Below are positions 16,306 through 22,849 of a stretch of DNA of 24,528 nt, one piece after another. How positions within the stretch are numbered: the stretch's first letter is position 1; the number at the start of each line of letters is the position of its first letter. The stretch is taken from NCBI GenBank assembly GCA_019247135.1, contig JAFAPL010001033.1, forward strand, positions 1-24,528, given 5' to 3'. The stretch comes from Chloroflexota bacterium. GTDB lineage: Bacteria; Chloroflexota; UBA6077; CF-72. A program made the position numbers and the translations under genes. The notes beneath the pieces were generated by a model that ran no database searches, was not told the origin of the DNA, and saw nothing but the letters and a program-made list of their open reading frames with translations.

Positions 16306-17345
16306 ACTGCGACCGGCGGACGAGCGATCGATTCTGCCATCTCTTTTCCACTCACGGCCGGGTTGTCTTTGTAGAGGTAGCACGCCGCTGCCCGATCCTC
16401 GTCGATCCGAAACAGCGGCGGTGGAGTCTCCCAACATTCGGCCATCACGTACGGACACCGCGTCGCGAACTTGCACCCGTGGTTTTCTTTCTCCACGCCC
16501 TTCGCCTGCGCCGCGGTTGAGCCCGGACGAGATCCGTTGGTCGTCCAGCGGACATCCGGGTCAGGCAACGGAATGGACTCGACGAGCAATTGGGTATACG
16601 GATGCTTTGGCTCCTTGATCACCCTGTCCACACTACCCACTTCCGCCACCGAGCCACGGTAGAGGACGTAAATGTTCTGGCTCACCTGGTAGGCGGTCGT
16701 GAGGTCGTGCGTGATGTAGATCAAAGAGATGCCGAGCTCGCGTCGGAGTTTCACGAGACTCTCGAGAATGGTCGCTCTCAGTGACGCGTCGACCATCGAC
16801 ACCGGCTCGTCCGCCAGCAGCACACGCGGACGAAGCAGCAGCGCTCGCGCCACCATGATCCGCTGGCGCTGCCCGCCGCTCAATTGATGCGGGTAGCGCC
16901 CGAGCGTGTCCTCCGGACGCAGACCCGCCATTCGCAAACTCTCCTCGACCCGTCGCAGCTCGTCATCCTTCGAGTGCGCAAGACGGAATTTCCTGACCGG
17001 TGTCGTGAGCACCTGGTCCACCTTGTAGACCGGGTTGTAAGCCTCATAGGGATCCTGGAAGATCGCCTGCACCTCACGTCGGAAATTCTTCCGCGCACGG
17101 CCATCCATGGCGGTCAATTTCTCGCCTCGGTACAGGATCGATCCACTGGTCGGCTGGGTGACTCCCAGCAACAGGCGAGCCAGCGTGGTCTTTCCACTCC
17201 CGCTCTCGCCGGCGATGGCGGTGATCGACGGGTTGTCCTCGCGAACGATCAGCGAGACTCCGTCCACGGCAAGCGTTTGCCCTTTCGAGAGCAGGCCGGA
17301 TCCAAACATCTTGCTGACGTGCTGGGCTTCGAGCAGTGAGCTCAT
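16302..17345 (-). CDS. Opp/Dpp-type ABC importer ATP-binding protein (OppF-like)
   Basis: This 347-residue ATPase is the second of two that power the importer. Walker A is GESGSGKTT (46-54), the Q-loop is in AIFQDPYEAYNP, the signature is LSGGQRQR (155-162), Walker B is VLLADEP (175-181) and the switch histidine is H213 (YITHD). The C-terminal oligopeptide-transporter extension has CKFATRCPYVMAECW, whose cysteines recall those that coordinate an iron-sulphur cluster in some Dpp/Opp ATPases. It starts at ATG 17345 in ATGA overlap with the other ATPase. It is the last gene of the - strand operon and converges on the MarR gene with overlapping stops. Substrate class (peptide or oligosaccharide) is not set by this subunit. 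Confidence 0.95.
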   Translation of the reverse strand: MSSLLEAQHVSKMFGSGLLSKGQTLAVDGVSLIVREDNPSITAIAGESGSGKTTLARLLLGVTQPTSGSILYRGEKLTAMDGRARKNFRREVQAIFQDPYEAYNPVYKVDQVLTTPVRKFRLAHSKDDELRRVEESLRMAGLRPEDTLGRYPHQLSGGQRQRIMVARALLLRPRVLLADEPVSMVDASLRATILESLVKLRRELGISLIYITHDLTTAYQVSQNIYVLYRGSVAEVGSVDRVIKEPKHPYTQLLVESIPLPDPDVRWTTNGSRPGSTAAQAKGVEKENHGCKFATRCPYVMAECWETPPPLFRIDEDRAAACYLYKDNPAVSGKEMAESIARPPVAV

Positions 17346-18325
17346 GCCGCGTTCGCCTCGAGGTCATACAGGTGGCAAGCAACCCAGCGCTCCGACTTGA
17401 CTTCCGCCAGAACAGGCACGTCCACCGAGCAGCGCGGCATCGCGTGCGGGCAGCGCGGATGGAACATGCACCCGGGCGGAGGCGCCAGCAATGACGGCGT
17501 CAGTCCAGGAATACCCCGGAAATCCTCTTTTGTGTCGAGATTCGGCAGGCTCTTGATCAGCAGCTGTGTGTACGGGTGCAACGGATCTTTGAAGATGTCG
17601 CGCACCGGGCCAAGCTCCACCAGCTTGCCACCGTACATCACACCCACGCGGTCGACGACCTGCGCCATCAGGCCCATGTCGTGTCCGACCAGGATGACCG
17701 ACGCGCCCAGCGCCTCTTGCACACGCCGCAGAGTTTCCATCACTTGCCGCTGCACCACGACGTCCAGGGCGCTGGTCGGTTCGTCGGCGATGATGACCTT
17801 CGGATTGAGCAGGATGGCCATGGCGATGCACACGCGCTGCTTCATGCCACCGCTCAGCTCGTGCGGATAACTGTTCATCACCGCCGCCTGCAGCTCGACG
17901 GATTCCAGCACCTCGCGAATGCGGCCGTCGGTGCTGCCCTTCGCTGTGCCTCCATTGCGGTGAGCCCGAATCGTGTCGCGCAGCTGCTCGCCGACTTTCA
18001 TCATCGGGTTGAGAGAGTTCATGGCTCCCTGCGGAATCAGCGAAATCTGCGCGAATCGCGCCATCCGCATGTCGCCTTCTGAGAGACGGAGCAGGTCGGT
18101 CCCATCCAGCAGCACCTCGCCGCCTTCGACCACGGCGGGCTCCTGGAGCAGGCGCATCAAACTCAGCGCGGTCGTCGTCTTTCCCGAACCCGACTCGCCG
18201 ACCAGGCCCAGCCGTTCGCCCGGACGCACGACGAAACTGACGCCGTTTACGGCGCGGACCGGCCCGGCCGGAGTTCGGTAACTGACGTGCAGATCGCGCA
18301 CGTCCAACACGCTCGCATCAGCCAC
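17342..18325 (-). CDS. Opp/Dpp-type ABC importer ATP-binding protein (OppD-like)
   Basis: This 327-residue ATPase has Walker A GESGSGKTT (43-51), the Q-loop in LIPQGAMNSLNP, signature LSGGMKQR (157-164), Walker B with DEPTSALD (181-188) and switch H215 (VGHDMG). The oligopeptide-type C-terminal segment reads GCMFHPRCPHAMPRC. The LSGGMKQR variant and the order before the OppF-like gene are typical of OppD/DppD. It should pair with the OppF-like protein to form the ATPase heterodimer under the two permeases. It overlaps the upstream permease by eight bases and the downstream ATPase by four, so the five-subunit set is made from one transcript as far as the permeases and ATPases are concerned. 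Confidence 0.95.
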   Translation of the reverse strand: MADASVLDVRDLHVSYRTPAGPVRAVNGVSFVVRPGERLGLVGESGSGKTTTALSLMRLLQEPAVVEGGEVLLDGTDLLRLSEGDMRMARFAQISLIPQGAMNSLNPMMKVGEQLRDTIRAHRNGGTAKGSTDGRIREVLESVELQAAVMNSYPHELSGGMKQRVCIAMAILLNPKVIIADEPTSALDVVVQRQVMETLRRVQEALGASVILVGHDMGLMAQVVDRVGVMYGGKLVELGPVRDIFKDPLHPYTQLLIKSLPNLDTKEDFRGIPGLTPSLLAPPPGCMFHPRCPHAMPRCSVDVPVLAEVKSERWVACHLYDLEANAA

Positions 18326-19235
18326 TCGCTGTGCCTTTCAGTCGGGGATTGGCGATCTTGTCGAGTGACATGCTCATCCAGAAGAGTCCGGTGAAAATAA
18401 TGGCCAGAGTCACGACCGGCGGCGCCCACCACCACCACATGCCGCGCAACAGCGCGGTGTACTTGAATGCGTAAAACAGCGTACGCCCAATTGTCGGGAC
18501 GTTCTGCGGGCCGAGTCCAAGCACTTCCAGCCCGACCGCCGCCAGAATACCGCCGCTGACGGCTCCCACGAACGACGCGGCGAGGTATGCCGTCAGGTTG
18601 GGCAAGATCTGTCGCGTGATGATCTCGAAGTCGGTCTCACCGGAGAGCTTGGCCACCTGCACGAAAAGCCGTTCGCGCAGGCTAAGCGTCTGTGACCGGA
18701 TGACGCGCGCGGGAAGCGGCCAGGCAAGCAGTCCGACGATCACCGCCATGAGCTCCACGGTGACGACCTTCACGTATGCCGAGAGCGTGATCAGGATGGC
18801 CAGCGCGGGAATAACCAGCATGACGTCGGCGATGCTGCTGAAGACTGCATCCGCCGCGCCTCGGTAATAGCCGGCGACCAGTCCGATCAGCGCGCCGATG
18901 ATGACGCCAACCGCGCCCGCGAGAAATCCGATCTTGAACGTATTGGGGATGCCGATCACCATGACGGCAAACATGTCACGGCCCAATCCATCCGTCCCCA
19001 ACGGATGCGCCGCCGACGGAGCCTGATTCAGCGGCACGGCGCCCATATCAGCGCCTTTCGGATTGACCATCTGTAGACCAATCAACCCGAACAGATACAG
19101 CGCCAGCAGCAGGAGCACCCCAGCCGTGAACAGTCGGTTCTCGGCAAAAAACGCGAGCATGCGGCGCGCGCCAGACTGCACCGTCGACGCGAGGTTGAAC
19201 GGAGTGGTGCCTCGCGAAAGCGTGGCGGTGCTCAT
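18318..19235 (-). CDS. Opp/Dpp-type ABC importer permease (OppC-like)
   Basis: This 305-residue inner-membrane permease has an N-terminal membrane helix (about 34-55), then a loop containing HPLGTDGLGRDMFAVMV, the hallmark of OppC/DppC proteins. Five further helices follow. The EAA coupling loop is AKLSGETDFEIITRQILPN, which docks on the ATPases. A tryptophan cluster (MWWWWAPP) sits before the last helix. It overlaps the OppB-like stop by four bases and the OppD-like start by eight. Together with the OppB-like protein it forms the translocation channel. Length and topology are normal. Confidence 0.95.
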   Translation of the reverse strand: MSTATLSRGTTPFNLASTVQSGARRMLAFFAENRLFTAGVLLLLALYLFGLIGLQMVNPKGADMGAVPLNQAPSAAHPLGTDGLGRDMFAVMVIGIPNTFKIGFLAGAVGVIIGALIGLVAGYYRGAADAVFSSIADVMLVIPALAILITLSAYVKVVTVELMAVIVGLLAWPLPARVIRSQTLSLRERLFVQVAKLSGETDFEIITRQILPNLTAYLAASFVGAVSGGILAAVGLEVLGLGPQNVPTIGRTLFYAFKYTALLRGMWWWWAPPVVTLAIIFTGLFWMSMSLDKIANPRLKGTASG

Positions 19236-20254
19236 GCGCCAGCACTCTCCGCGCTATAGGTGACTCGCGGATCGAGTCGCGGATAGATCAAATCGATGAT
19301 CAGGACGCCCAGCCCGACCGACACGGCGAGGATGAGGGTGATGCCTTGAATGACCGTGTAGTCGCTGTTGACGATCGCCTGATAGAGCTGGTAGCCCAGG
19401 CCCGGGTAAGAAAAGACGATCTCCACCAGGATGGCTCCAGACACCACATACCCCATCGCGATCCCCAGATGCGTGAGCTGCGGCGGGATGGCGTTGCGTA
19501 CGGAATACCACCAGAACACGCGCCATCTGGGCAGGCCTTTCGCGTCTGCCAGCAGCATGTAGTCTTCGCCGATGGTGTTGACCATCAGACCGCGCATGGT
19601 CAGCGCCCAGCCGCCGACGCTGGTCAGGATGATCGACAGTGCAGGCAGCACGGCGTGGCGAGCGACCGTCTGGATGTACGCCCAGCTCCATTGAGCCGCA
19701 ATCCCGCTGTCGTACGCGCCGCTCGGCGGAAAGATCTTCGTGCTGAACGCAAACATGTACAGCAGCAGCATCGCCAGCAGGTAGTACGGCAGCACGCCTC
19801 CGATCATGGTGATGGGCAGGATCGCTCGTACCAGCCCGGGCGTTCCTTTCCAGGCCAGCAGCGCCCCAACCGTGACGCCCAGGCAGAACGTGATCAGCAC
19901 GCTGACGCCGATCAGGGCCATCGACCAGCCGATGGCAGGTCGGATGATGTCCCACACCTCGGCTGGATAGGCTGACAGCGATTCGCCGAAGTCGAATCGA
20001 ACCGTGTTCCACATGTATTTGCCGTATTGCACGTACAACGGGTCGTCCAGGCCGAAGCGTTTGCGGTAGGCCTCGAACATGGCCTGGCCGTTCTCGATCC
20101 CAGCGCTGGCCTGAGCCATGCGTGAGGTGATCGCGCCGATGGGATTGCCCGGCGCCAGGCGCGGGATGAAGAAATTGAAGGTTGCGGCCACGAAGACCAC
20201 GAGGAAAAACATGCCGACGCGCCGCAGAAAGTAGCGAAGATCTAACCCGCGCAT
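19232..20254 (-). CDS. Opp/Dpp-type ABC importer permease (OppB-like)
   Basis: This 340-residue permease starts with a membrane helix (about 13-31, FFLVVFVAATFNFFIPRLAP) and the RLAPGNP motif usual at the beginning of OppB/DppB. Five more helices follow. The EAA loop is ADAKGLPRWRVFWWYSVRNA. FGLDDPLYVQYGKYMWN is also a standard family element. It is the first gene of this four-gene block. The start at ATG 20254 has no Shine-Dalgarno, but TACAAT lies nine bases upstream (20264-20269), so the mRNA may be leaderless. The substrate-binding gene for the system is not adjacent but 2.6 kb away on the same strand, beyond two oppositely oriented oxidoreductase genes. Confidence 0.95.
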   Translation of the reverse strand: MRGLDLRYFLRRVGMFFLVVFVAATFNFFIPRLAPGNPIGAITSRMAQASAGIENGQAMFEAYRKRFGLDDPLYVQYGKYMWNTVRFDFGESLSAYPAEVWDIIRPAIGWSMALIGVSVLITFCLGVTVGALLAWKGTPGLVRAILPITMIGGVLPYYLLAMLLLYMFAFSTKIFPPSGAYDSGIAAQWSWAYIQTVARHAVLPALSIILTSVGGWALTMRGLMVNTIGEDYMLLADAKGLPRWRVFWWYSVRNAIPPQLTHLGIAMGYVVSGAILVEIVFSYPGLGYQLYQAIVNSDYTVIQGITLILAVSVGLGVLIIDLIYPRLDPRVTYSAESAGA

Positions 20255-20406
20255 ATCGGGCCGATTGTACGGCGCTTACGCTTGTTTCGACCCTCGGGAG
20301 AATCAAGGGGGCAGACCTTGATTCCCTCAACGAAGCGCTAGCGCACCTTTGACGTCAGGGCGCAAGGGGCCGAGCCCCTGAATCCCCCGATAAACTTGCC
20401 GCCCGT
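20255..20406. promoter_or_regulatory. Divergent promoter region with two hairpins between OppB-like and Gfo/Idh/MocA genes
   Basis: On the - strand TACAAT (20264-20269) ends nine bases before the OppB-like ATG. On the + strand TAAACT (20391-20396) ends ten bases before the oxidoreductase ATG. Both fit the TANNNT -10 box of leaderless transcripts, and neither gene has a Shine-Dalgarno. Between them lie two inverted repeats: AATCAAGG (20301-20308) with CCTTGATT (20316-20323) around a seven-base loop, and AGGGGC-CGA-GCCCCT (20365-20379). These could be operators or structured RNA. No clear -35 boxes were found. Confidence 0.45.
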
Positions 20407-21417
20407 ATGCCCCTCCGCGTCGCGCTCGTCGGCATGGGCCGCATCGGCCGCGTGCACCTCCAGGCCCTCTCAGGCGCCCAGAACGCCGAGGTCATCGGCG
20501 TCTTCGATCTCAACTCCCAGCTCGCTCGCGAACGCGCCGAAGCCGCACATATCCAACGCGTCTTCTCGAGCTGGCAAGAAATCCTGGACGACCCCGACGT
20601 GCAATGCGTCGGAGTCCTTCTGCCCCACGACATCCACGAGCAATACGCCGTAGAAGCCCTCCACGCAGGCAAGCACGTCGTCTGCGAAAAGCCGCTCGCC
20701 CCAACACTCCCGGAGTGCGAGCGAATGCTCGCGGCCGCCCAACGCTCGGGCAAAAGACTCTTCCCCGTCCACAACCGCGTCTACAGCGCCGGTGTGGCGA
20801 AAATGCGGGAAATCCTGCACCAGGACGGCATCGGCGAGGTCTTTCTCGCTCAGACGGCCGGCTTCGAAGCCCCACCCACCGTCCAGACGTGGCTGGCGAC
20901 GCCACGCGGAGGCGGCGGCGTCCTGATGTCACAAGCGGTGCATCCAATGTACGTGCTGCGCTGGCTCCTGGGTGACGTCGCGCGCGTGAGCTGCCTCTTC
21001 GGTGACCGCAAAGTGGTGGATATGACCGCCGAAGACCATGCCGTCGTGCTGTTGAAGTTTCTGAGTGGCGTTGCGGCCGAGATGACGTGCACGTTCGGCA
21101 TCGCGCACGGGCCGCTCGATCACTCGATCACGTTGCATGGGACGGATGGCTACCTGAACCTGACGCGCGCGGGGCTGCAAGCCATCTCACCGCGCCTGTT
21201 CGGCGATACCGACCAGCACGCGGTGTCGTTGCCACAGGAGGACAATGGCGTGGCTTTCCGTCACATGTGGGAGGACTACGCACGCGGCATGCTCGAGGAT
21301 GTGGCGACGCGCCAGACCGCCGAAGACGGCCTGCGTGCGGTCGAGATCGTCCAGGCCGCCTATCGCGCCAACGCGAGCGGCTGCACGGTGGACCTCCCCC
21401 CGAGACGTGGGTCGTGA
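20407..21417 (+). CDS. Gfo/Idh/MocA-family NAD(P)-dependent oxidoreductase
   Basis: This 336-residue protein likely oxidises a sugar, polyol or inositol. The Rossmann domain opens ALVGMGRIGRVH (GxGxxG at about 9-14) and carries the EKP motif (E94-K95-P96 in CEKPLAPT), whose lysine is catalytic in the family. GGVLMSQAVHPMYVLRW places the conserved histidine (H179) in the C-terminal substrate domain, although the usual Asp four residues before it is replaced by Ser175. Length is normal. It is divergent from the importer permeases and followed 176 bases later by a second family member, so both probably process the imported substrate (inference from context). No Shine-Dalgarno precedes the ATG. 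Confidence 0.93.
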   Translation: MPLRVALVGMGRIGRVHLQALSGAQNAEVIGVFDLNSQLARERAEAAHIQRVFSSWQEILDDPDVQCVGVLLPHDIHEQYAVEALHAGKHVVCEKPLAPTLPECERMLAAAQRSGKRLFPVHNRVYSAGVAKMREILHQDGIGEVFLAQTAGFEAPPTVQTWLATPRGGGGVLMSQAVHPMYVLRWLLGDVARVSCLFGDRKVVDMTAEDHAVVLLKFLSGVAAEMTCTFGIAHGPLDHSITLHGTDGYLNLTRAGLQAISPRLFGDTDQHAVSLPQEDNGVAFRHMWEDYARGMLEDVATRQTAEDGLRAVEIVQAAYRANASGCTVDLPPRRGS

Positions 21418-21573
21418 GTCGTGAGTCGTGAGACCCATTCTGGCTTGTCGAGGCGGCAGCCCGCGACGAACTCGAATTTGCAACTGAGAGAATGCTCTGC
21501 CTGTCGAGGCGGCAGCCCGCATATCGAGGCCATCCGCACGCGGCTAATTCGAACTGACCACGGCTCACGACTC
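21411..21573. repeat. Intergenic repeat mosaic: tandem heptamer, inverted partner and 19-bp direct repeat
   Basis: GTCGTGA is repeated three times in tandem (21411-21431), running through the stop codon of the preceding gene. Its derived 10-mer GAGTCGTGAG has a perfect inverted copy CTCACGACTC at 21564-21573. Between them TGTCGAGGCGGCAGCCCGC occurs twice (21446-21464 and 21502-21520), with a degenerate third start at about 21523. No gene or classic terminator is seen. It may be a degenerate REP-like or miniature element. Confidence 0.6.
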
Positions 21574-21593
21574 GCCTGCTAGCGTTACTGCCG

Positions 21594-22748
21594 ATGCCTC
21601 GCTACAAGACCGCGATCATCGCCTGCGGCACCATCGCCCGCGTCCACGCCCGCGCATGGCTCGGCGTCCCCGATCAGCCGGTCGCGCTCGGCGCGCTCGC
21701 GGATACCCATCCAGACGCACGTCGAGAATTCGGTGACTTCTTCCAAATCCCGGAGGACAAACGCTACGCCGATTTCCGCGAGATGCTGGAGGCCGAACGA
21801 CCTGACTTCGTCGACGTGTGCTCGTGGCACCAGCAGCACGCCGAAATGGTGATCGCCGCGGCCGCGCGTCGACCCAGAGCCATCCTGTGCCAGAAACCCA
21901 TGGCCGTCGACCTCGGCGAGGCGGACGCCATGCTCACCGCGTGCGAGCGCAACGGAGTCAAGCTGGTCATCGCGTACCAGCGACCACATCACGCGACCTG
22001 GCTTCGAGCACGCGAGCTGATTCGCCAGGGCGCGATTGGTCGCGTGCGCCAGATCCAGATGGACGACGGCGGCAACCTGCTGAATACGAACTCGCACAAC
22101 ATTCGGCTGGCGCTATTTCTCATGGACGAGCCGGCCGTCGAGTGGGTGCTCGGCGCGGTCGAACGCACGACTGATGGAGTCGAACGCGGCTTGCCCGCCG
22201 AAGACGCGTGCCTCGGTCTTGTGAGCTGTGCCAACGATGCAACGATTCTGATCCAGGGCAACCTGGTTCACGGTCTCGGTCAGGGCTGTCGGGTAATCGG
22301 GACCGATGGTGTCATGGAGCTCGACACGACGCGTCCGCCCGACAGCGAGATCCCGTCAGATGCGCCGATGTACATGCCCGAGGGGCCGTCTGCCCGCTAC
22401 AACTGCGAGATCGGTACGGTGCGCTACTTCGGCGCCGAGACGAACGGGTGGATCACGGTCGATGCGCCGTGGCACGACGCGTGGGCGCATCAATGTCAGG
22501 AAGCGATCGACTGGGTCGAAGGTCGCGTGTCGGCGCCGATCAGTCGCGCCGAGCGTGGCCGCGCAGTCCAGGAAATCATGATGGCGCTCTATGAATCGGC
22601 GCGCAAAAAACAACGGGTCTATTTACCTTTGAAGACCCGTGTGAATCCGTTGAGGTTGATGGTCGAGGACGGTGATCTACCCGTGGAATGGCCTGGTCAA
22701 TACGAGCGACGAGCGAGAATCGTCCGCGGCGAAAGCATGAGCTGGTAG
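21594..22748 (+). CDS. Gfo/Idh/MocA-family oxidoreductase, divergent paralogue
   Basis: This 384-residue protein has the family layout. The Rossmann start is AIIACGTIARVHARA, where the usual GxGxxG is altered (Ala-Cys-Gly-Thr-Ile-Ala). The EKP motif appears as QKPMA (K101 kept, Glu replaced by Gln). NTNSHNIRLALFLMDEPAVE carries the substrate-domain histidine H168. It is longer than the neighbouring paralogue by about 48 residues, mainly at the C-terminus (PLRLMVEDGDLPVEWPGQYE). The altered glycine motif means cofactor preference may differ or binding be weak. TAGCGT (21580-21585) eight bases before the ATG may be a leaderless -10 box; no Shine-Dalgarno is visible. It converges on the binding-protein gene across the palindrome cluster. 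Confidence 0.92.
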   Translation: MPRYKTAIIACGTIARVHARAWLGVPDQPVALGALADTHPDARREFGDFFQIPEDKRYADFREMLEAERPDFVDVCSWHQQHAEMVIAAAARRPRAILCQKPMAVDLGEADAMLTACERNGVKLVIAYQRPHHATWLRARELIRQGAIGRVRQIQMDDGGNLLNTNSHNIRLALFLMDEPAVEWVLGAVERTTDGVERGLPAEDACLGLVSCANDATILIQGNLVHGLGQGCRVIGTDGVMELDTTRPPDSEIPSDAPMYMPEGPSARYNCEIGTVRYFGAETNGWITVDAPWHDAWAHQCQEAIDWVEGRVSAPISRAERGRAVQEIMMALYESARKKQRVYLPLKTRVNPLRLMVEDGDLPVEWPGQYERRARIVRGESMSW

Positions 22749-22765
22749 TAATTGTTTGTGTTGAT

Positions 22766-22837
22766 CGCAGCCGATCATGATCGGCTGCGCCAGGCGGATC
22801 ATGATCCGCCTGGGGAGCCCGAGCATGCTCGGGCTCC
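22766..22837. repeat. Three contiguous perfect 24-bp palindromes, each centred on CATG
   Basis: Palindrome 1 (22766-22789) has half-arm CGCAGCCGATCA, palindrome 2 (22790-22813) CCAGGCGGATCA and palindrome 3 (22814-22837) GGAGCCCGAGCA; each is followed directly by its exact reverse complement. There is no spacer inside or between them. The arms differ but share a core, C-S-G-A-K-CATG-M-T-C-S-G. AAAAAA follows on the + strand. They fill most of the 101-base gap between two convergent genes. As RNA each would fold as a stem with a CAUG loop, on either strand. Neither side has the downstream U-run of a classic terminator. Confidence 0.95.
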
Positions 22838-22849
22838 AAAAAATCCAAG

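Noticed and set aside
22838..22843. The AAAAAA run beside the third palindrome read as a U-tract of a terminator for the binding-protein gene
   Set aside because: On the - strand the T-run comes before the hairpins, not after them, so it does not have terminator polarity; on the + strand it is an A-run.
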